Assembly (NCBI GenBank): GCA_026214975.1
Contig: CM047810.1
Coordinates: 91,380,560-91,444,559 of the forward strand
Length of the DNA: 64,000 bases
Reading direction: 5' to 3'
Source of the DNA: Gentiana macrophylla
Taxonomy: Eukaryota > Streptophyta > Magnoliopsida > Gentianales > Gentianaceae
Numbering within the stretch: the first letter of the stretch is position 1; each line of letters begins with the position of its first letter. Of the stretch, positions 33,262-44,728 are shown piece after piece. Made by a program: the position numbers and the translations under genes. The notes under the pieces were generated by a model. It was not told the origin of the DNA. It worked only from the letters and a program-made list of their open reading frames with translations, and did not search any database.

Positions 33262-34233
33262 TTGCATATGGATCTTTTTGGACCAGTCACACCAGTAAAT
33301 GTAAGTGGAAAGAAGTACACTCTAGTAGTGGTGGATGACTTTTCCAAATTCACTTGGACCATATTCATGAACAAGAAAAGAGAGACACTCAAAAAGCTGC
33401 CATATTTGCTAAGAAGAATTCAAAATGAAAAAGAACTGAATATCATCAAGATCAGATCAGATAGAGGCACAGAGTTTCTAAATGAAATTATCAGAACCTA
33501 CTGTGAAGAAAATGGATTACTGCATCAACTATCAACAGCAGGGACTCCACAACAAAATGGTGTAGCAGAAAGAAGAAATAGGACACTCAAAGAAGCAGTC
33601 AGAACAATGATTGCAGAAGCATACTTACCAAAAAGATTTTGGGTCAAGCGAAGAAATACAACATGCTATACTCAAAACAGATCAATCATCAACAAACATC
33701 ATGGAAAAACTCCATATAAAATATGGAATGGAAGAAAACCTAACATCTCACATTTACATATGTTTGGATCTAAATGTTTTGTTTTAAATAGGAATCAGCT
33801 ACATACTTTTGATGAAAAAGCTGATGAAGCAATCTTTATGGGATACTCAGACACAAGCAAAGCCTTCAGAGTACTCAACAAAAGAACCTTGGTAATTGAA
33901 GAATTAATTCATGTAGTCTTTGATGAACCAAATACAAATGGTGAAAGCCTACAAGAACTTGAAGAAGAAGCTACACAAAGACAAGTTTACATGAATACAA
34001 CAGTACCAGCTACCATTCTGAATCACACCTTTTGCAATCAAGATGATGCACCAGGAAACACAATACAAGAGGCACCAACACAAGAGCATGAAGTTGATGC
34101 ACAAACTGAAGTTGTGGAAGCACCAAGTCAAGAGCAGCTTCATCCTGTCCTGAACTGGCTGAGAGATCATCCTAAAGAACAAGTCATTAGAGATATTCAT
34201 ATAGGAGTTAGAACCAGAAGACAACTGGAATGA
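33262..34233 (+). CDS. SIR-6 integrase (copia type)
   Basis: A long intact frame of 323 codons. DDE triad visible: D in MDLFGPVTP (residue 3), D in IRSDRGTEF (about 67) and E in NGVAERRNRT (about 103). It is followed by the copia integrase C-terminal motif with KTPYKIWNGRKPNISHLHMFGSKCF and IFMGYSDTSKAFRV. The tail is acidic and Gln-rich. Upstream HHCC residues lie in the broken region before 33262. This is the best preserved domain of the element. Confidence 0.85.
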   Translation: MHMDLFGPVTPVNVSGKKYTLVVVDDFSKFTWTIFMNKKRETLKKLPYLLRRIQNEKELNIIKIRSDRGTEFLNEIIRTYCEENGLLHQLSTAGTPQQNGVAERRNRTLKEAVRTMIAEAYLPKRFWVKRRNTTCYTQNRSIINKHHGKTPYKIWNGRKPNISHLHMFGSKCFVLNRNQLHTFDEKADEAIFMGYSDTSKAFRVLNKRTLVIEELIHVVFDEPNTNGESLQELEEEATQRQVYMNTTVPATILNHTFCNQDDAPGNTIQEAPTQEHEVDAQTEVVEAPSQEQLHPVLNWLRDHPKEQVIRDIHIGVRTRRQLE

Positions 34234-34239
34234 ATGCTA

Positions 34240-34756
34240 ACCTGTTTCCTATCACAAGTGGAACCCAAAACAATAGATGATACAATCCAAGATACTGAGT
34301 GGATTACTGCTATGCAAGAAGAACTAAATGAATTTGAAAGAAATGAGGTATGAGAACTTGTTGACAGACTAAACATGGCCAACATCATTGGAACAAAATG
34401 GGTATTCAGAAACAAGATGGATGAACAAGGGACAATTGTCACAAACAAATCAAGGCTAGTTGCAAAAGGCTACTCGCAAGCAGAAGGAATAGATTATGAT
34501 GAAACCTTTGCCCCAGTAGCAAGATTGGAAGCAATCAGACTCTTTCTAGCTTTTGCAGCCCACAAAGGCTTCAGAGTTTACCAAATGGATGTCAATAGTG
34601 TATTTCTGAATGGACTTTTGGAAGAAGAGGTATATGTAGAACAACCTCCTGGTTTTCAACTCAAAGGGAAAGAAGATAAAGTGTACATGCTCAAAAAGTC
34701 ACTTTATGGACTCAAACAGGCACCCAGAGCCTGGTGTGAGACATTATCAAATGCTA
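34240..34756 (+). pseudogene. SIR-6 reverse transcriptase, N-terminal part
   Basis: It starts W(I)TAMQEELNEFERNEV, where the usual Trp is a stop (tga, about 34350). Then [50 protein letters not shown] and [26 protein letters not shown], including the first catalytic Asp region, to [15 protein letters not shown]. There the gene jumps straight into RNase H: the YVDD active-site block and the rest of RT are deleted. Confidence 0.85.
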
Positions 34757-35120
34757 GGCAGCAGACTAGTATCATGGTTTAGCAAAAAGCAAAACTCTAT
34801 ATCCATATCAACAAATGAGCGAGAATATAGCAAAGAGGCGGGTTGTTGTGCACAAGTGCTATGGATCAGACAACAGCTAAGAGATTATGGAATGGAGGAA
34901 AAGATAATTCCAATCATGTGTGATAACAAAAGTGCTATATCCATTACTGAATATCCAGTATTGCATTCAAGAACAAAGCATATTGATGTGAGACATCACT
35001 TTATCAGAGATCATGTTGAAAAAAAGAGATGTTATCCTAAGATACATACCAACTGAAGATCAATTGGCTGGCATCTTCACTAAACAACTCAGTCATGAAA
35101 GATTCAGCAAGTTGAGAACT
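34757..35120 (+). pseudogene. SIR-6 RNase H, C-terminal part
   Basis: [25 protein letters not shown], then LWIRQQLRDYGMEEKIIPIMCDNKSAISIT and HSRTKHIDVRHHFIRDHVEK, are typical copia RNase H blocks; a frame change then gives IPTEDQLAGIFTKQLSHERF at the end. The N-terminal part, including the first catalytic Asp, is missing through the deletion at about 34740-34757. Confidence 0.83.
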
Positions 35121-35700
35121 TAGTTGGGAATGATAGAAATTGATTAAGTCATCAGAAGCAGCTAACTAGAGTAATCAGCTGAGTGACTCCACCAGCTGAT
35201 TGTTAGAACGCTTTATATACAATTTCTCGGTGAAGAAGTCACTTCACCGGCCTAGTGACCAGCCAAGTCACTCCACCAAAATATATATTGGAATAAACAA
35301 CAAACTAAGGCGTGAACTAAATTAGCTTTATACACGTGGAAAATCATGGAGTTATAGAGGATTATTCAGTGGAAGATTACACACGTGGAGATCCATTTAT
35401 AATCGTGGAGGTAACTATATTATTTTTGAATTACAAACGCCTTGATTCCTGGGATTTATCATTACTTACCTTAATCCACTCCCCCACTACACTCAAATAA
35501 CGTGACTTATATACATAAAATCACGTCATTACGTCACAAAATCCTTCCATATTCAACCACGTTCACACTACCTCAAATCATCCTATATAAACCACACTTA
35601 GAGATTTTTCAGAATTTTCTTTTACACTCTCTTGCATTTCATAAACCCTATTGCTATCTGAAAAATCGAAGCTTCTCCAAATCTCAATCTTATTCAAAAA
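35121..35700 (+). promoter_or_regulatory. Possible internal promoter of the SIR-6 extra ORF
   Basis: Noncoding region between pol and the extra ORF. Two perfect G-boxes (CACGTG at 35333-35338 and 35382-35387, both in the context ACACGTGG), further ACGT cores at 35499-35506, 35521-35537 and 35558-35562, then a TATA box (tatataa, 35584-35590). The ATG of the ORF at 35701 is 110 bases downstream in good plant context (aaaaATGGCT). The order resembles a plant RNA polymerase II promoter of the ABRE/G-box kind. Whether it is active is unknown. Confidence 0.5.
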
Positions 35701-36500
35701 ATGGCTTCATCCTCTTCAACCACTCAAACTGGAAAACGCTATGAAACCTTGATTGCTTTCTGGAAGAATGCGAAGTTTGTACCCAGCAAGAAGAAAAGCG
35801 ACCCAGACTATATTGTAAGCAAAATGCTTGGCAAAGAAGTGGTTATCACTCTTGGACTCCTCAACAAATTCTTGAATCTATCCAACACTGGTCCCGTCGA
35901 TTTGACAAAGATGCAGATCGACATCAATGCATTCTGGACCGAAATCACCAAGAACCCTAGCAGACAAAGCAAAAGTACAACCTCCTATGATCAACACTCA
36001 AACGTCCCTTTGCTGAGTTTGCACCAGTAATCACTAGAAACATTGAAGGAAGAAAGGGATCAATGGAAAACTTGACCGAACTCAGAATCAAGTTAATAGC
36101 TATCATCTATCAAGGTATCTCTTTCAACTGGGCACAATTTATCTTCAACATATTAAAGGCTCAAATTCAAAAGGAAATGGATCTTGCAATTACGGCACCC
36201 AGCAAGAACTTGCAGAAGAAAGGTGAATTTTGGGAAAGGAATTCGTATGGGTTTCCCCTCCAACATCTCTTCAATCAAATGAAAGTGAAACCCATATATG
36301 AGCACCTATGGCACAAGGCCAAGGTAATGTATACATATGTAAAGGCTTTCCAGAACCACAGCCATCAGTTGGACACAAAAGGAAAGAGCCTGAAAGTAGC
36401 ATATCTGGAGTTAGAAGGAGAACCAGATCCCAAAAATACCAAGACCAATAAGGCCAACAAGGAGGTATACCCAGCAACAAGGATACCCCTCTTGTAATCA
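35701..36500 (+). pseudogene. SIR-6 extra ORF, N-terminal part (Sirevirus accessory position)
   Basis: It starts MASSSSTTQTGKRYETLIAFW. The first frame (110 codons) stops at 36030; related sequence continues in another frame at 36063-36497 (ELRIKLIAIIYQGISFNWAQFIFNILKAQI...). Sireviruses often have an env-like ORF at this place. I see no signal peptide and no clear membrane helix, so the env label is not supported by the sequence. The fold looks globular with mixed helices. One or two frameshifts separate the parts. Confidence 0.6.
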
Positions 36501-37260
36501 GTTATGATACACCCACTGAGGAAGAGAAACAAGAAGAAGTCACCTATCTGGAAGAAGGTGAAGAAGGATACCGCCTTACATCATCTAATGAAGTAGAAGA
36601 GGAAGATGATACTGACAATGAAGAGGACAAAGGTGCAGAAGAAAAACAGGAAGGAGATTATCTTGAAGGTGATCAAGAAAAGATGGGTCTTTCTGACGAT
36701 GACCTTACAATTCATGAGGCGATTTTCAAAAGCCTCAACAAAGTTGATAAACAGCCGAGTGAGCCAGCTGACCAAACTCACTCTACTGAACCTGTCAATA
36801 CCCCAAGTATTAATCAACGGGAACACCAGCAGGAGGATTTACGGCTCCAGTACATGGAGAAGAAGCACAAGGACAAGGGACTGCAAGTGAACTTCACCAA
36901 TCTCTCGATGAACAAGAGATTGCTGAAGAAGAAAAAGAAAAGGAAGAAGAGGAAGAGCAGGGTGATGCTTTCACACAAGAAGATATTGAGGAGAAAGAGG
37001 CTAATGCATCTACACCAACAGAAGCAGATCTAGAGAGAATCTTCAATCTGGATATTCAACCCCTAATTGTGGACATGGAAAGGCAATATCAAAGTAGGCA
37101 AAATCTGAAAACTGCCTTAAGGAGTGATGCAACCTCTTTAAATCATAAAATTGAGGCCCTTATCAGTCACATTAAGATTCAAGATGAGGTGATGGAGAAA
37201 CACGGCAACTTACTTTGCAACTTACAACATCTCATTCCCTGTCCAAACGAATCTTGAATT
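36501..37260 (+). pseudogene. SIR-6 extra ORF, acidic coiled-coil C-terminal part
   Basis: In changing frames: an acidic stretch (TYLEEGEEGYRLTSSNEVEEEDD), a Gln/His-rich link, a Glu-rich segment (about 36930-36990), then a helical coiled-coil part (MERQYQSRQNLKTALRSDATSLNHKIEALISHIKIQDEV, 37069-37200). The SIR-9 accessory ORF has the same general make-up, acidic then coiled coil. No catalytic motif. Confidence 0.55.
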
Positions 37261-37768
37261 TCTAGCTGAAAAGATTGATGAAAATCTCAAACTATTGGTG
37301 AATACTTTGAATGCTGGATGAGATTTATGGATTACTCTGGCCAGCAACTCAACACCTTACTCAATGTCACTGGGGCCACAAACAAAATTCTTGAGGAAAG
37401 ATTTGGCCCCCTCCCAGAATCTGTGGCAGCCAACAAAGTTTTGGAAGAAAGGTTTGGTGATGCCAAAAAAGGGGGAAGGGAATTGCAAGCCTAAAAGCTC
37501 CAGGGGAAAGAAGGAAAGCCCAACAGACAAGGGCAAGGGCATCAAAGGCAAGGGCATCAGGTTTGAAGAAAAGAAGAAGTGGTCCTCTAATAAATCTTGT
37601 TGAATTAATTCTATGCCTTTGATTTTTTTTGAAAAATATGAAATATCTTATTTCCCTTGAATGGATGAATAAAATTTTTTGAGTTTTATTCTGTTGATTA
37701 TTATGAAAAAATTAGTACACTTATGTTCAGGCTTATGAGGCTTTTGGCGTCATCAAAAAGGGGGAAAT
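37261..37768 (+). other. SIR-6 3' region with PPT
   Basis: A short repeat in the coding-like part (sense peptides KILEERFG and KVLEERFG, about 37385-37460) ends the accessory region. T-rich sequence follows, then gtcatcaaaaagggggaaat (37749-37768), the PPT directly before the LTR. Confidence 0.7.
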
Positions 37769-39156
37769 TGTTAGGAACATTTTATTATGTTTTGATGATG
37801 GCCATACTAACTGTTATAGCAAGCCTGAAATAAGTTAGAATTCTCTGTATATGTCTTTACTTAGAGTCTGACATGTTTTATAAGTTGAGTCAGACAAGTA
37901 TTGTACTAGTTGGTAGGATGACAAAGTAAAAGCAAATCCGCAGAGCTGAAGCCACCAAGTACCAACAGAGAAGCATGAAGACATTATGGTCGACTTATAA
38001 CCAAGGAAGTCATGATGACCTTGGATAAGTCTAAGTTATAACTCAAATGATGAAATACATTGTCAAATATGGTGTACACTGATCGCACCCAAATCAAGGA
38101 TCAGTGAAGTACAACAAGTATCTAAAAGATCAAAGAAAATAAGAATGCAGTAAACCGGTAAAGTGAACTGACTATCGGCTGAGTGATAACAAAGTAGTGA
38201 AGAAAGAACCAAACAGCCAAGTCAGAAGGATTACTTAACCGTTCAAGGAACATCCATGTAAACTTTACTTGCTCAGATTTCAAATGATGAAGATCAATCA
38301 TTAAATGCACCATAAATTGAGGATCAATCAAGGACGGATTTTCTGATAGACGTTTGAGAAAGAAATCTGATCACTGAAATCAAGAAGAATATAATTAAGG
38401 GGGAATCAAGAATCAAATCAAGGATTATTCTCCACATTAAATAGCCAACGGACGGAAATTCAAATCAAGGATAATCAAGGCTATAAATGGAAGGCATTGA
38501 CAGACAGGAAAAATAATGATTGAATCTGATAAGTAATAAGCTGAAACTCTGTCAATTTGAAAAGCCTTCCATCTGAACTTAAAAGAAACATCTAGAGATC
38601 AACTCATAAAACAGAGCTCAAATTCCACATCAAGAACTGAGATTGATCACAAGTCTGTGAATCCAATTCACATCAACTGAAGCAATTGAATCAGAGGAAT
38701 TTGAGAAGGAGTTGCAATCTTTTTGATAGCTGCTGAAAGATTTGTTCTCAATGAGCAGTGATAGAGACTGAGTCACTGAAGCTTTTGTAGCCAGGGAGTG
38801 ATAGTCTGGAAGATTGTGAAGCTTGTGTAGCCAAGGACAATCTAACTATTGTATCTGTGAAAACAATAGTGAATTCCACCAATCATCACAGGAGAAGAGT
38901 GGATTAAGGGATTACACCACCCTGAACCACTATCAACCTTTGTGTCTATTTACTTTCAGCAATTTACTTACATCACTTTATTTCATTGCATATTATATCT
39001 GTGATTACGTAATCTACTTTGAACCAACATTTAAAGAAGGGACTTATCCGTTGCCCAAAAGCTTTTAAACATAATAAAAGTTTTTGAAACTCCACTATAG
39101 TCATTCACCCCCCCCCCCCCCTCTGACTATAGTTTTACCCTTCTTTGGGACCAACA
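37769..39156 (+). repeat. SIR-6 3' LTR
   Basis: 1388 bases, tgttaggaac...gggaccaaca, with a run of fourteen C at 39108-39121. The ataaa duplication follows. Confidence 0.92.
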
Positions 39157-40193
39157 ATAAAAATTAATCTTTAATGATGGGAAATTACCCTTTGATGACA
39201 ATAAATTGTACAAACGTACACAGATCGAATCATATGCATATGATCACGTATAATTCAATTCATATGCCAATTATACCTCGTTCTAAGTTGAGTAAACTTT
39301 GAAACAATCAAACAAACATATTGAAACAAGGGATATTAAGGATGAATATTCAACAATATCTCATTTTTTATTGTTTTCAAAGTAACCAAATTTGTTTCAA
39401 ATTAGTTCTCCCTATTAACCAATGCTCCCCCTTAACATACGCATATATAGATAGCAATTAAGCACATAACAGGTTAAGGCAAGCATGCAAGCAAGAAATG
39501 CAATATCAGACAAGATCCATGAGTCTCAGTATGTTTGCATCATATCAATATACCTCATCAATCCTAGATTGAAAGATATTAATTGTCAGATACTTGACTT
39601 GAAAATAATTGTAAAACTTAGAATCTCTTAAAATCTTCCCATTTGGTACATCATCCCTCAATTTCAAATGAGAATGATTTGAAATAGTGAATACATCTTC
39701 CCTTAATTCGATAACCAATCAAAAGGTGAAGTATAGAACATAATCAGAGAGGTACCATGTTCAGAGCTTCCTCAAAGTCTCAAAGGTGGAATGAGGTAGA
39801 TGATTTGTAAAGACATCAGCAATTTGCTTTTCTGCAGGGATAAAATCAATGCAAATGTTACCATTGGAAACATGATCTCTCAAGAAATGAATCTGGTGTC
39901 AATATGTTTTGCTCTTGAATGGAGGATTAAATTGTGAGACAAATTTATAAAACTAGTGTTATCACAGAAGATATACACAGTTGGAATGATGATATTAGAG
40001 TCACACAATTCTTTTTTGAGCCAAAAAAGTTGCACAATAGTTACTTAGTGCCACATACGCAGCCTTAATTGTACTAAGTGCAACACTTGGTCATTTCTTA
40101 GAGAACCAAGAGATGATCATGTTACCAAGAAACTGACATGTACCACTGTCCACTGATGAGGGTCAATTTGGCTATCATTTGCTATGTTATTAT
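39157..40193 (-). mobile_element. COP-8: relic of a copia element
   Basis: A minus-strand RNase H relic and its downstream tail. The tail ends in gtcatcaaagggtaattt (sense, about 39185-39205), a decayed version of the copia PPT context. SIR-6 cuts it on the left and SIR-9 on the right. No LTR of its own is recognised. Confidence 0.65.
39740..40193 (-). pseudogene. COP-8 RNase H, C-terminal part
   Basis: Minus-strand reading with several frame changes: SGTCQFLGN, ISWFSKK, then AAYVALS, VYIFCDNTSFINLSHN, HSRAKHID and a tail resembling DFIPAEKQIADVFT. These are standard copia RNase H blocks in the right order. Multiple stops; no intact frame over 60 codons. Confidence 0.75.
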
Positions 40194-41865
40194 TGTTGGT
40201 CCCTTGAAAAGGCTTTGGTTAAGTTTAGAGGAGGGGGGGGGGTGAATAAACTTAACACTTAAAACTTTTGGAGTTAACAAACTCAAAGAACTTCAAGACT
40301 GCGATACCTCGATAGCTCTCACGATGGTTGAGTTTCTTGAATTTGTCAAATGGATTTATATCAAAAATTAAGCCTTATTACTTGTTGTCAAATATGATAC
40401 TAAGTATTAGATACTTAGTAGTGTCTGTGTGTGAGTTCAGTTGCTAGATTCAGTAGGTTGATGTGTATAATAAACTAAATGCAGAATGTAAGTGCAGAAA
40501 GTAAGTAGGCGATTTTATAGTGGTTCCAGTGGTGTAATCTGTCACCCCACTCTTCTCCTATGATGTTGGAGGTAATTCACTAGAGATCTTTGATGTAGTC
40601 ATTACAAAGATTCCTAAGTTGCTTGTCCTTCACCAATAACTATGGCTTCACAAACTGAACACTTGGAACAGGTAGGATTGCTACTCCAAAGTCTTCCACT
40701 GGTCCTTGAAGGGTAGGATTGCCTCTTCACCACTCCACCACAAACAACAGATCTTTCACACCCAACGGATGCTTCACTTGTCTTGGCAAGAGTTCTTTAT
40801 AAAATAATGATTGAATCAAGTAAATGATTGATTCAAAGACTTGACTAGGATGATATAATCGGCATCTTGCGCCTTCAAATGTGTAAACTTGATGTAGCTT
40901 GAATACGAGAATACACTTAAAGATTTTCTCTGGATCGATGGTTAAGCTCGATGAGTTCAAGGGTGTTCTTGCAAACTGTAATTATCTCTTATATTTTTCT
41001 CTTAAAATTCATCAATCATCATCTTTTTTCTCGAGTTGGAAGTCCTCTATTTATAGGTAGGATTGCATGTGACTTGTATTTGAAATTCAAATATAGCCAT
41101 TCCTGTTTTTTGTCTATTTGACATGCTTTACATCACTATTCATGGGGTCGACACTTTATCGAAATCCTTTTGACAATCGATCTGTCCACCACTGACTTAT
41201 AACCATTGGATAAAGTCCTGAATCATCCCAACGTCCTTTTAATCTCACCCTGATTTGTTTGATAAATCGTAGGTAGTTGGTGTCCTTATCCATGTAATCT
41301 TCCAATGTAATCTTGAATTTATCGAGGTATATTATCGGCGGGTTCATCGATGTATCTTTGTAATACTTATCGATCTATTTGAACAACAATTTGATGTGTA
41401 TCAAATACAATGCAGCAGATTACTTTTATCTAACTTTTATCTGTGAAGTTAGATTACACCTTTTTAATTATAACCAAGTTCCAAACATCATCCAACTTAT
41501 GGAACTTAGACCTTCTACACAAGGTATATGTAATCAGTTTAGGTCATCACAGACTTGCCTAAATTCTGATTCCATATCCTTGACTTTGATTACTAAGTTT
41601 GATCCCTTAGCCTTCATTAACTGAGTTTGACCCCTCAGCCATCTGTATTCAGTAGGTTCCTGATAAGTCTACTGACCTAACTACCCTACTGACCTAGACT
41701 AGTCTGCTGAACCAAGTCAGCTGACCTTTACAGTGCTTGTTTGATCAAACCTAGTCAAAGATCAAACTCTAATAAACCTATACATTTGATCTAAACATCT
41801 TTTTGCCTTTGCACTATAACATTTAGTCTGGCACTCATCACTAAAACTTAGAAATATGTCCAACA
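40194..41865 (-). repeat. SIR-9 3' LTR
   Basis: 1672 bases, tgttggtccc...atgtccaaca on the plus strand. A G run (plus strand) at about 40230-40243 is the poly-C box seen in SIR-6. The left flank is attat. Frames inside (40727-41624) carry no signature. Confidence 0.82.
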
Positions 41866-41895
41866 ATTTCCCCCTTTTTGGTGATGATGCCACTA
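41866..41895 (-). promoter_or_regulatory. SIR-9 PPT
   Basis: The sense strand reads catcatcaccaaaaagggggaaat directly before the 3' LTR, as in SIR-6. Confidence 0.75.
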
Positions 41896-42031
41896 CCCTT
41901 ACCTAACAAAGAAAGCAAAAAGATTGAAACAAAAGCAGAACAAATTTCAAAAACTTTCATTATAAACATTTGTTCACATTATTACTGATCTAGATACTGA
42001 CAAAGATAAAAGCAGTTAAGTATCTTTGATC

Positions 42032-42654
42032 TCACTGCCTTCTTTCTCTCTCTTGTCTTTCCTTCTCCACTTGCTCTTGATAGGCTCTGATTTCTTCTAT
42101 CATATCTCTCATCCACTCATTCTCAATCAAAGTGAAATCAATGTAGGAATTCACTTCTTTCCACCACTTCCAAGCTTCTGGTAGAAGGAGGTTGATTTGA
42201 TTGACTCTGAATCCCATTCTCATGTAAAGCTCTTTAAATTCATTCAGTGAGTCTTTTGCTTTTGTGATAGGCAAAATCCTATCACCTCTGCCACTTCTTC
42301 CACCTCTTCCACCTCTAAAACTTGCCCTCAAGGCTCTAACCCTTGCTTCCCAAAATTTCAATCCCAAGAATGAATTTAAGCCTTCATGAAATCCTTTGTC
42401 ATGATAAGGTTTCCTTCTGTTATAGTACTCATTCTTGTATTGTTTAAGGAGATCATCAGTAAGTTGAACTCTGCCAGGTGCAGGTTCCCTGAATGCATTT
42501 ATCTCATTCTCTAATTTCTTCTAGGCAAAAATCCTTGCAGCCTCTTTTGCTATTGCTGTTTGGCCCTCTTCCCCCTTAGTGACATCATCAACAAAACGGG
42601 ACAGTAGACTATGAACACTCTCCTGTTAGATAATCAGATTACTCAGTTGTCCTT
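42032..42654 (-). pseudogene. SIR-9 accessory ORF, C-terminal part
   Basis: Minus-strand frame from the NA-10 junction to the stop at 42032, with two stops (about 42626 and 42524) before the clean 111-codon end. It contains a Gly/Arg-rich box (FRGGRGGRSGRGDR, about 42285-42325), an aromatic stretch (PEAWKWWKEVNSYIDF) and a charged C-terminal helix (EQVEKERQERERR). The RGG-like box suggests nucleic-acid binding (inference). The frame joins the part at 61205-61411 once NA-10 is removed. Confidence 0.65.
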
Positions 42655-44099
42655 TGTTGGGGATATTTTGCATCATTAAAACAAAAGAAAATTTATAAAA
42701 CCTATACTACCATGCAAAACTACCTCCTAACCGGCTGAATACCGGCGCCATAGTAAAGTTGGATAAGTGCGGGTATCGATCCTCGGGGAATTGGGATGTT
42801 GAATCTAATCTAATTAATTCTTCTTTATTAACTAAACCTAAACCTAAACTAGAACGGAAAATAAAGCGACAGAGGATTGTTAATCCAAAGCCGGGAAGGA
42901 TAAAAGCGATAAAAACTAAATCTAAACTACTAACTATAAAAGGAAATAAATAAGAAGATGAACATGGAGATTAACAATGAACAAACAAAATCATCCAATC
43001 CTTCAAACCCTCTATCTCTATCTAAGGTTATCTTGTGATGATTAACTAAAGATGTGGTTCACCCAATCAAAAGTATGAATCCTACTTCCGTAGATAATTC
43101 GTCTATCAATCAAAACAAGGTGTAAGATTTATTCAAATCTAGCAACCTGGATAATCAACCTATCAACTTCCGTTATGTCAAGGTTAAAAATCCAATCTTT
43201 CCTATGGTGATCTAAGTCTAACATGACTTCCAACAAAATCAAACATCAATAAGCAACCATCTTCCGATATACGTTGCATAACAAATAATCGCATAGGAAA
43301 AGATACAACTTTGAGATAAAATCATAAAACAAACTTAAATAAAAGTAGATAAAACTCGAAGAAGAAGATTCAAATCGTTTGAACAATTGCATTGAGCATT
43401 AAGTACATCGCAAAGACAAAAACAAAGAAAGCAAAATAAAAACCTAATCTAACTTGCCACCCTCTCCCAAAGGGGTCAGCCGCTAGGGTTTCTCTCTAAT
43501 GATGGTGTATCAATGAGATCGAATAATGTATGTACTAGGGTTGAAATCGCGGTTTGTATTTATAGAGTTTTAAGTCGGCCGCTTTTGAAGTCGGCGCTGG
43601 GCGCTCGTCCTCTTCTCTGACGCCTTTCGTCCAACATTCTCAACGCTAGAGCAGACGCGCTCGTTCATACCACGTCCAAACTCTCTGTATGTAAAACCCT
43701 CTTGGGCGCTTGATCTGCGAATGGGCGCCCGTCCATAGTGGACGGGACTTGGGCGCCATCCAAAGCATGCCTAAGTTGATTTCTTCATCTTTATCCTTTT
43801 CTTCTCATCCCTATCTCTTCTCTTCATCGAAAAATCCGAATGCAACCTCTTCTAATCCTCTTTTTAGCTCGAAAACATGTATCTAAGAGATAGTAAAACA
43901 TACCAAAGCGTAACATAACTCCAAAATAATATAAAATCACAATTTAAGCACATAATTAATTCGTTTTGCAATTCAACTATTAAAAACACCATTTGCTCAA
44001 TATTTCAATATAAAGCTCGATTTCTATGAGAAACATACGAATATGGAGAGAATTGATATAAAATATATCCTTATAAAACGTATAAAATCACCCTTAACA
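42655..44099 (-). repeat. NA-10 3' LTR
   Basis: 1445 bases, tgttgggg...cccttaaca. U5 motif variant at 42773-42790; minus-strand TATA box (CTCTATAAATAC) at 43556-43567; GC-rich motifs gggcgctcgtcc (43599-43610) and ggcgcccgtccatagtggacggg (43723-43745). Confidence 0.9.
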
Positions 44100-44133
44100 A
44101 CTCCCCCACACTTATCTTTTGCTCGTCCCGAGC
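44100..44133 (-). promoter_or_regulatory. NA-10 terminal hairpin plus PPT
   Basis: The sense strand reads GCTCGGGACGAGC (44121-44133), then AAAAG, then ATAAGTGTGGGGGAGT before the LTR. Confidence 0.75.
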
Positions 44134-44728
44134 AAAACAAAACATAATCATCACTCAAGACAAATAAACACTTATGCAAATATAAAACATATTCAAGTAG
44201 TTTAGAGGTTCACCCAAGTGAGTGTGTGCATAGCCATAATAAATTTCCACTAAATCCACACTTGAAATTGATTCAAGAAAAACTAGCCAACATCCCATTT
44301 AAATCAGAAATATAAAACGATTATAACATGCACCTCACAAAACATACGTACTCGAAAAATAATAATAAGGAGTATTTAAAATATTTCCGACATACTCAGA
44401 GGACAGTCCCTACAACATATCTTTCTGTTTATACTTGGGATAATCAGAAGATAACTAAGGTTCTCACCCATCTTTTCACATTACCATTCACTAAATTTTT
44501 CTTTATAGTTCAATCAATTCCACACATATATAGCATATATGCCCTCATTCCCAGCAATAGGACGTTTCGTGATAACACCCTAGCTGGACTACTATCATCA
44601 GGCAATCGGGAGCTATTAACCTCATAGTGGTATAGGACATTTCGTGATAATGCCCTACCACACTCAAATCATCAGCAGCTACTTCCGACACTTAAATATA
44701 TCTTATTCATATTATACATCTTAGATTG
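44134..44728 (-). other. NA-10 3' region left of TAT-11
   Basis: Noncoding; 44390-44470 is related to ATH-1 at 1634-1716 (shared tacaacatat and gataactaag). The 99-codon frame at 44328 has no signature. The last five bases (gattg, 44724-44728) are the TAT-11 target duplication. Confidence 0.6.

Larger units (their letters stand above)
21780..39156 (+). mobile_element. SIR-6: Sirevirus-like Ty1/copia element
   Basis: LTRs 21780-23150 and 37769-39156 are highly similar and flanked by the duplication ataaa (21775-21779 and 39157-39161). The order gag, PR, IN, RT, RNase H is copia. An extra ORF between pol and the 3' LTR, the iMet primer and the PPT aaaaagggggaaat directly before the LTR fit Sireviruses. 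It carries the 7.3-kb insertion NA-7 in gag. PR and RT are damaged, so it is non-functional. Confidence 0.88.
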
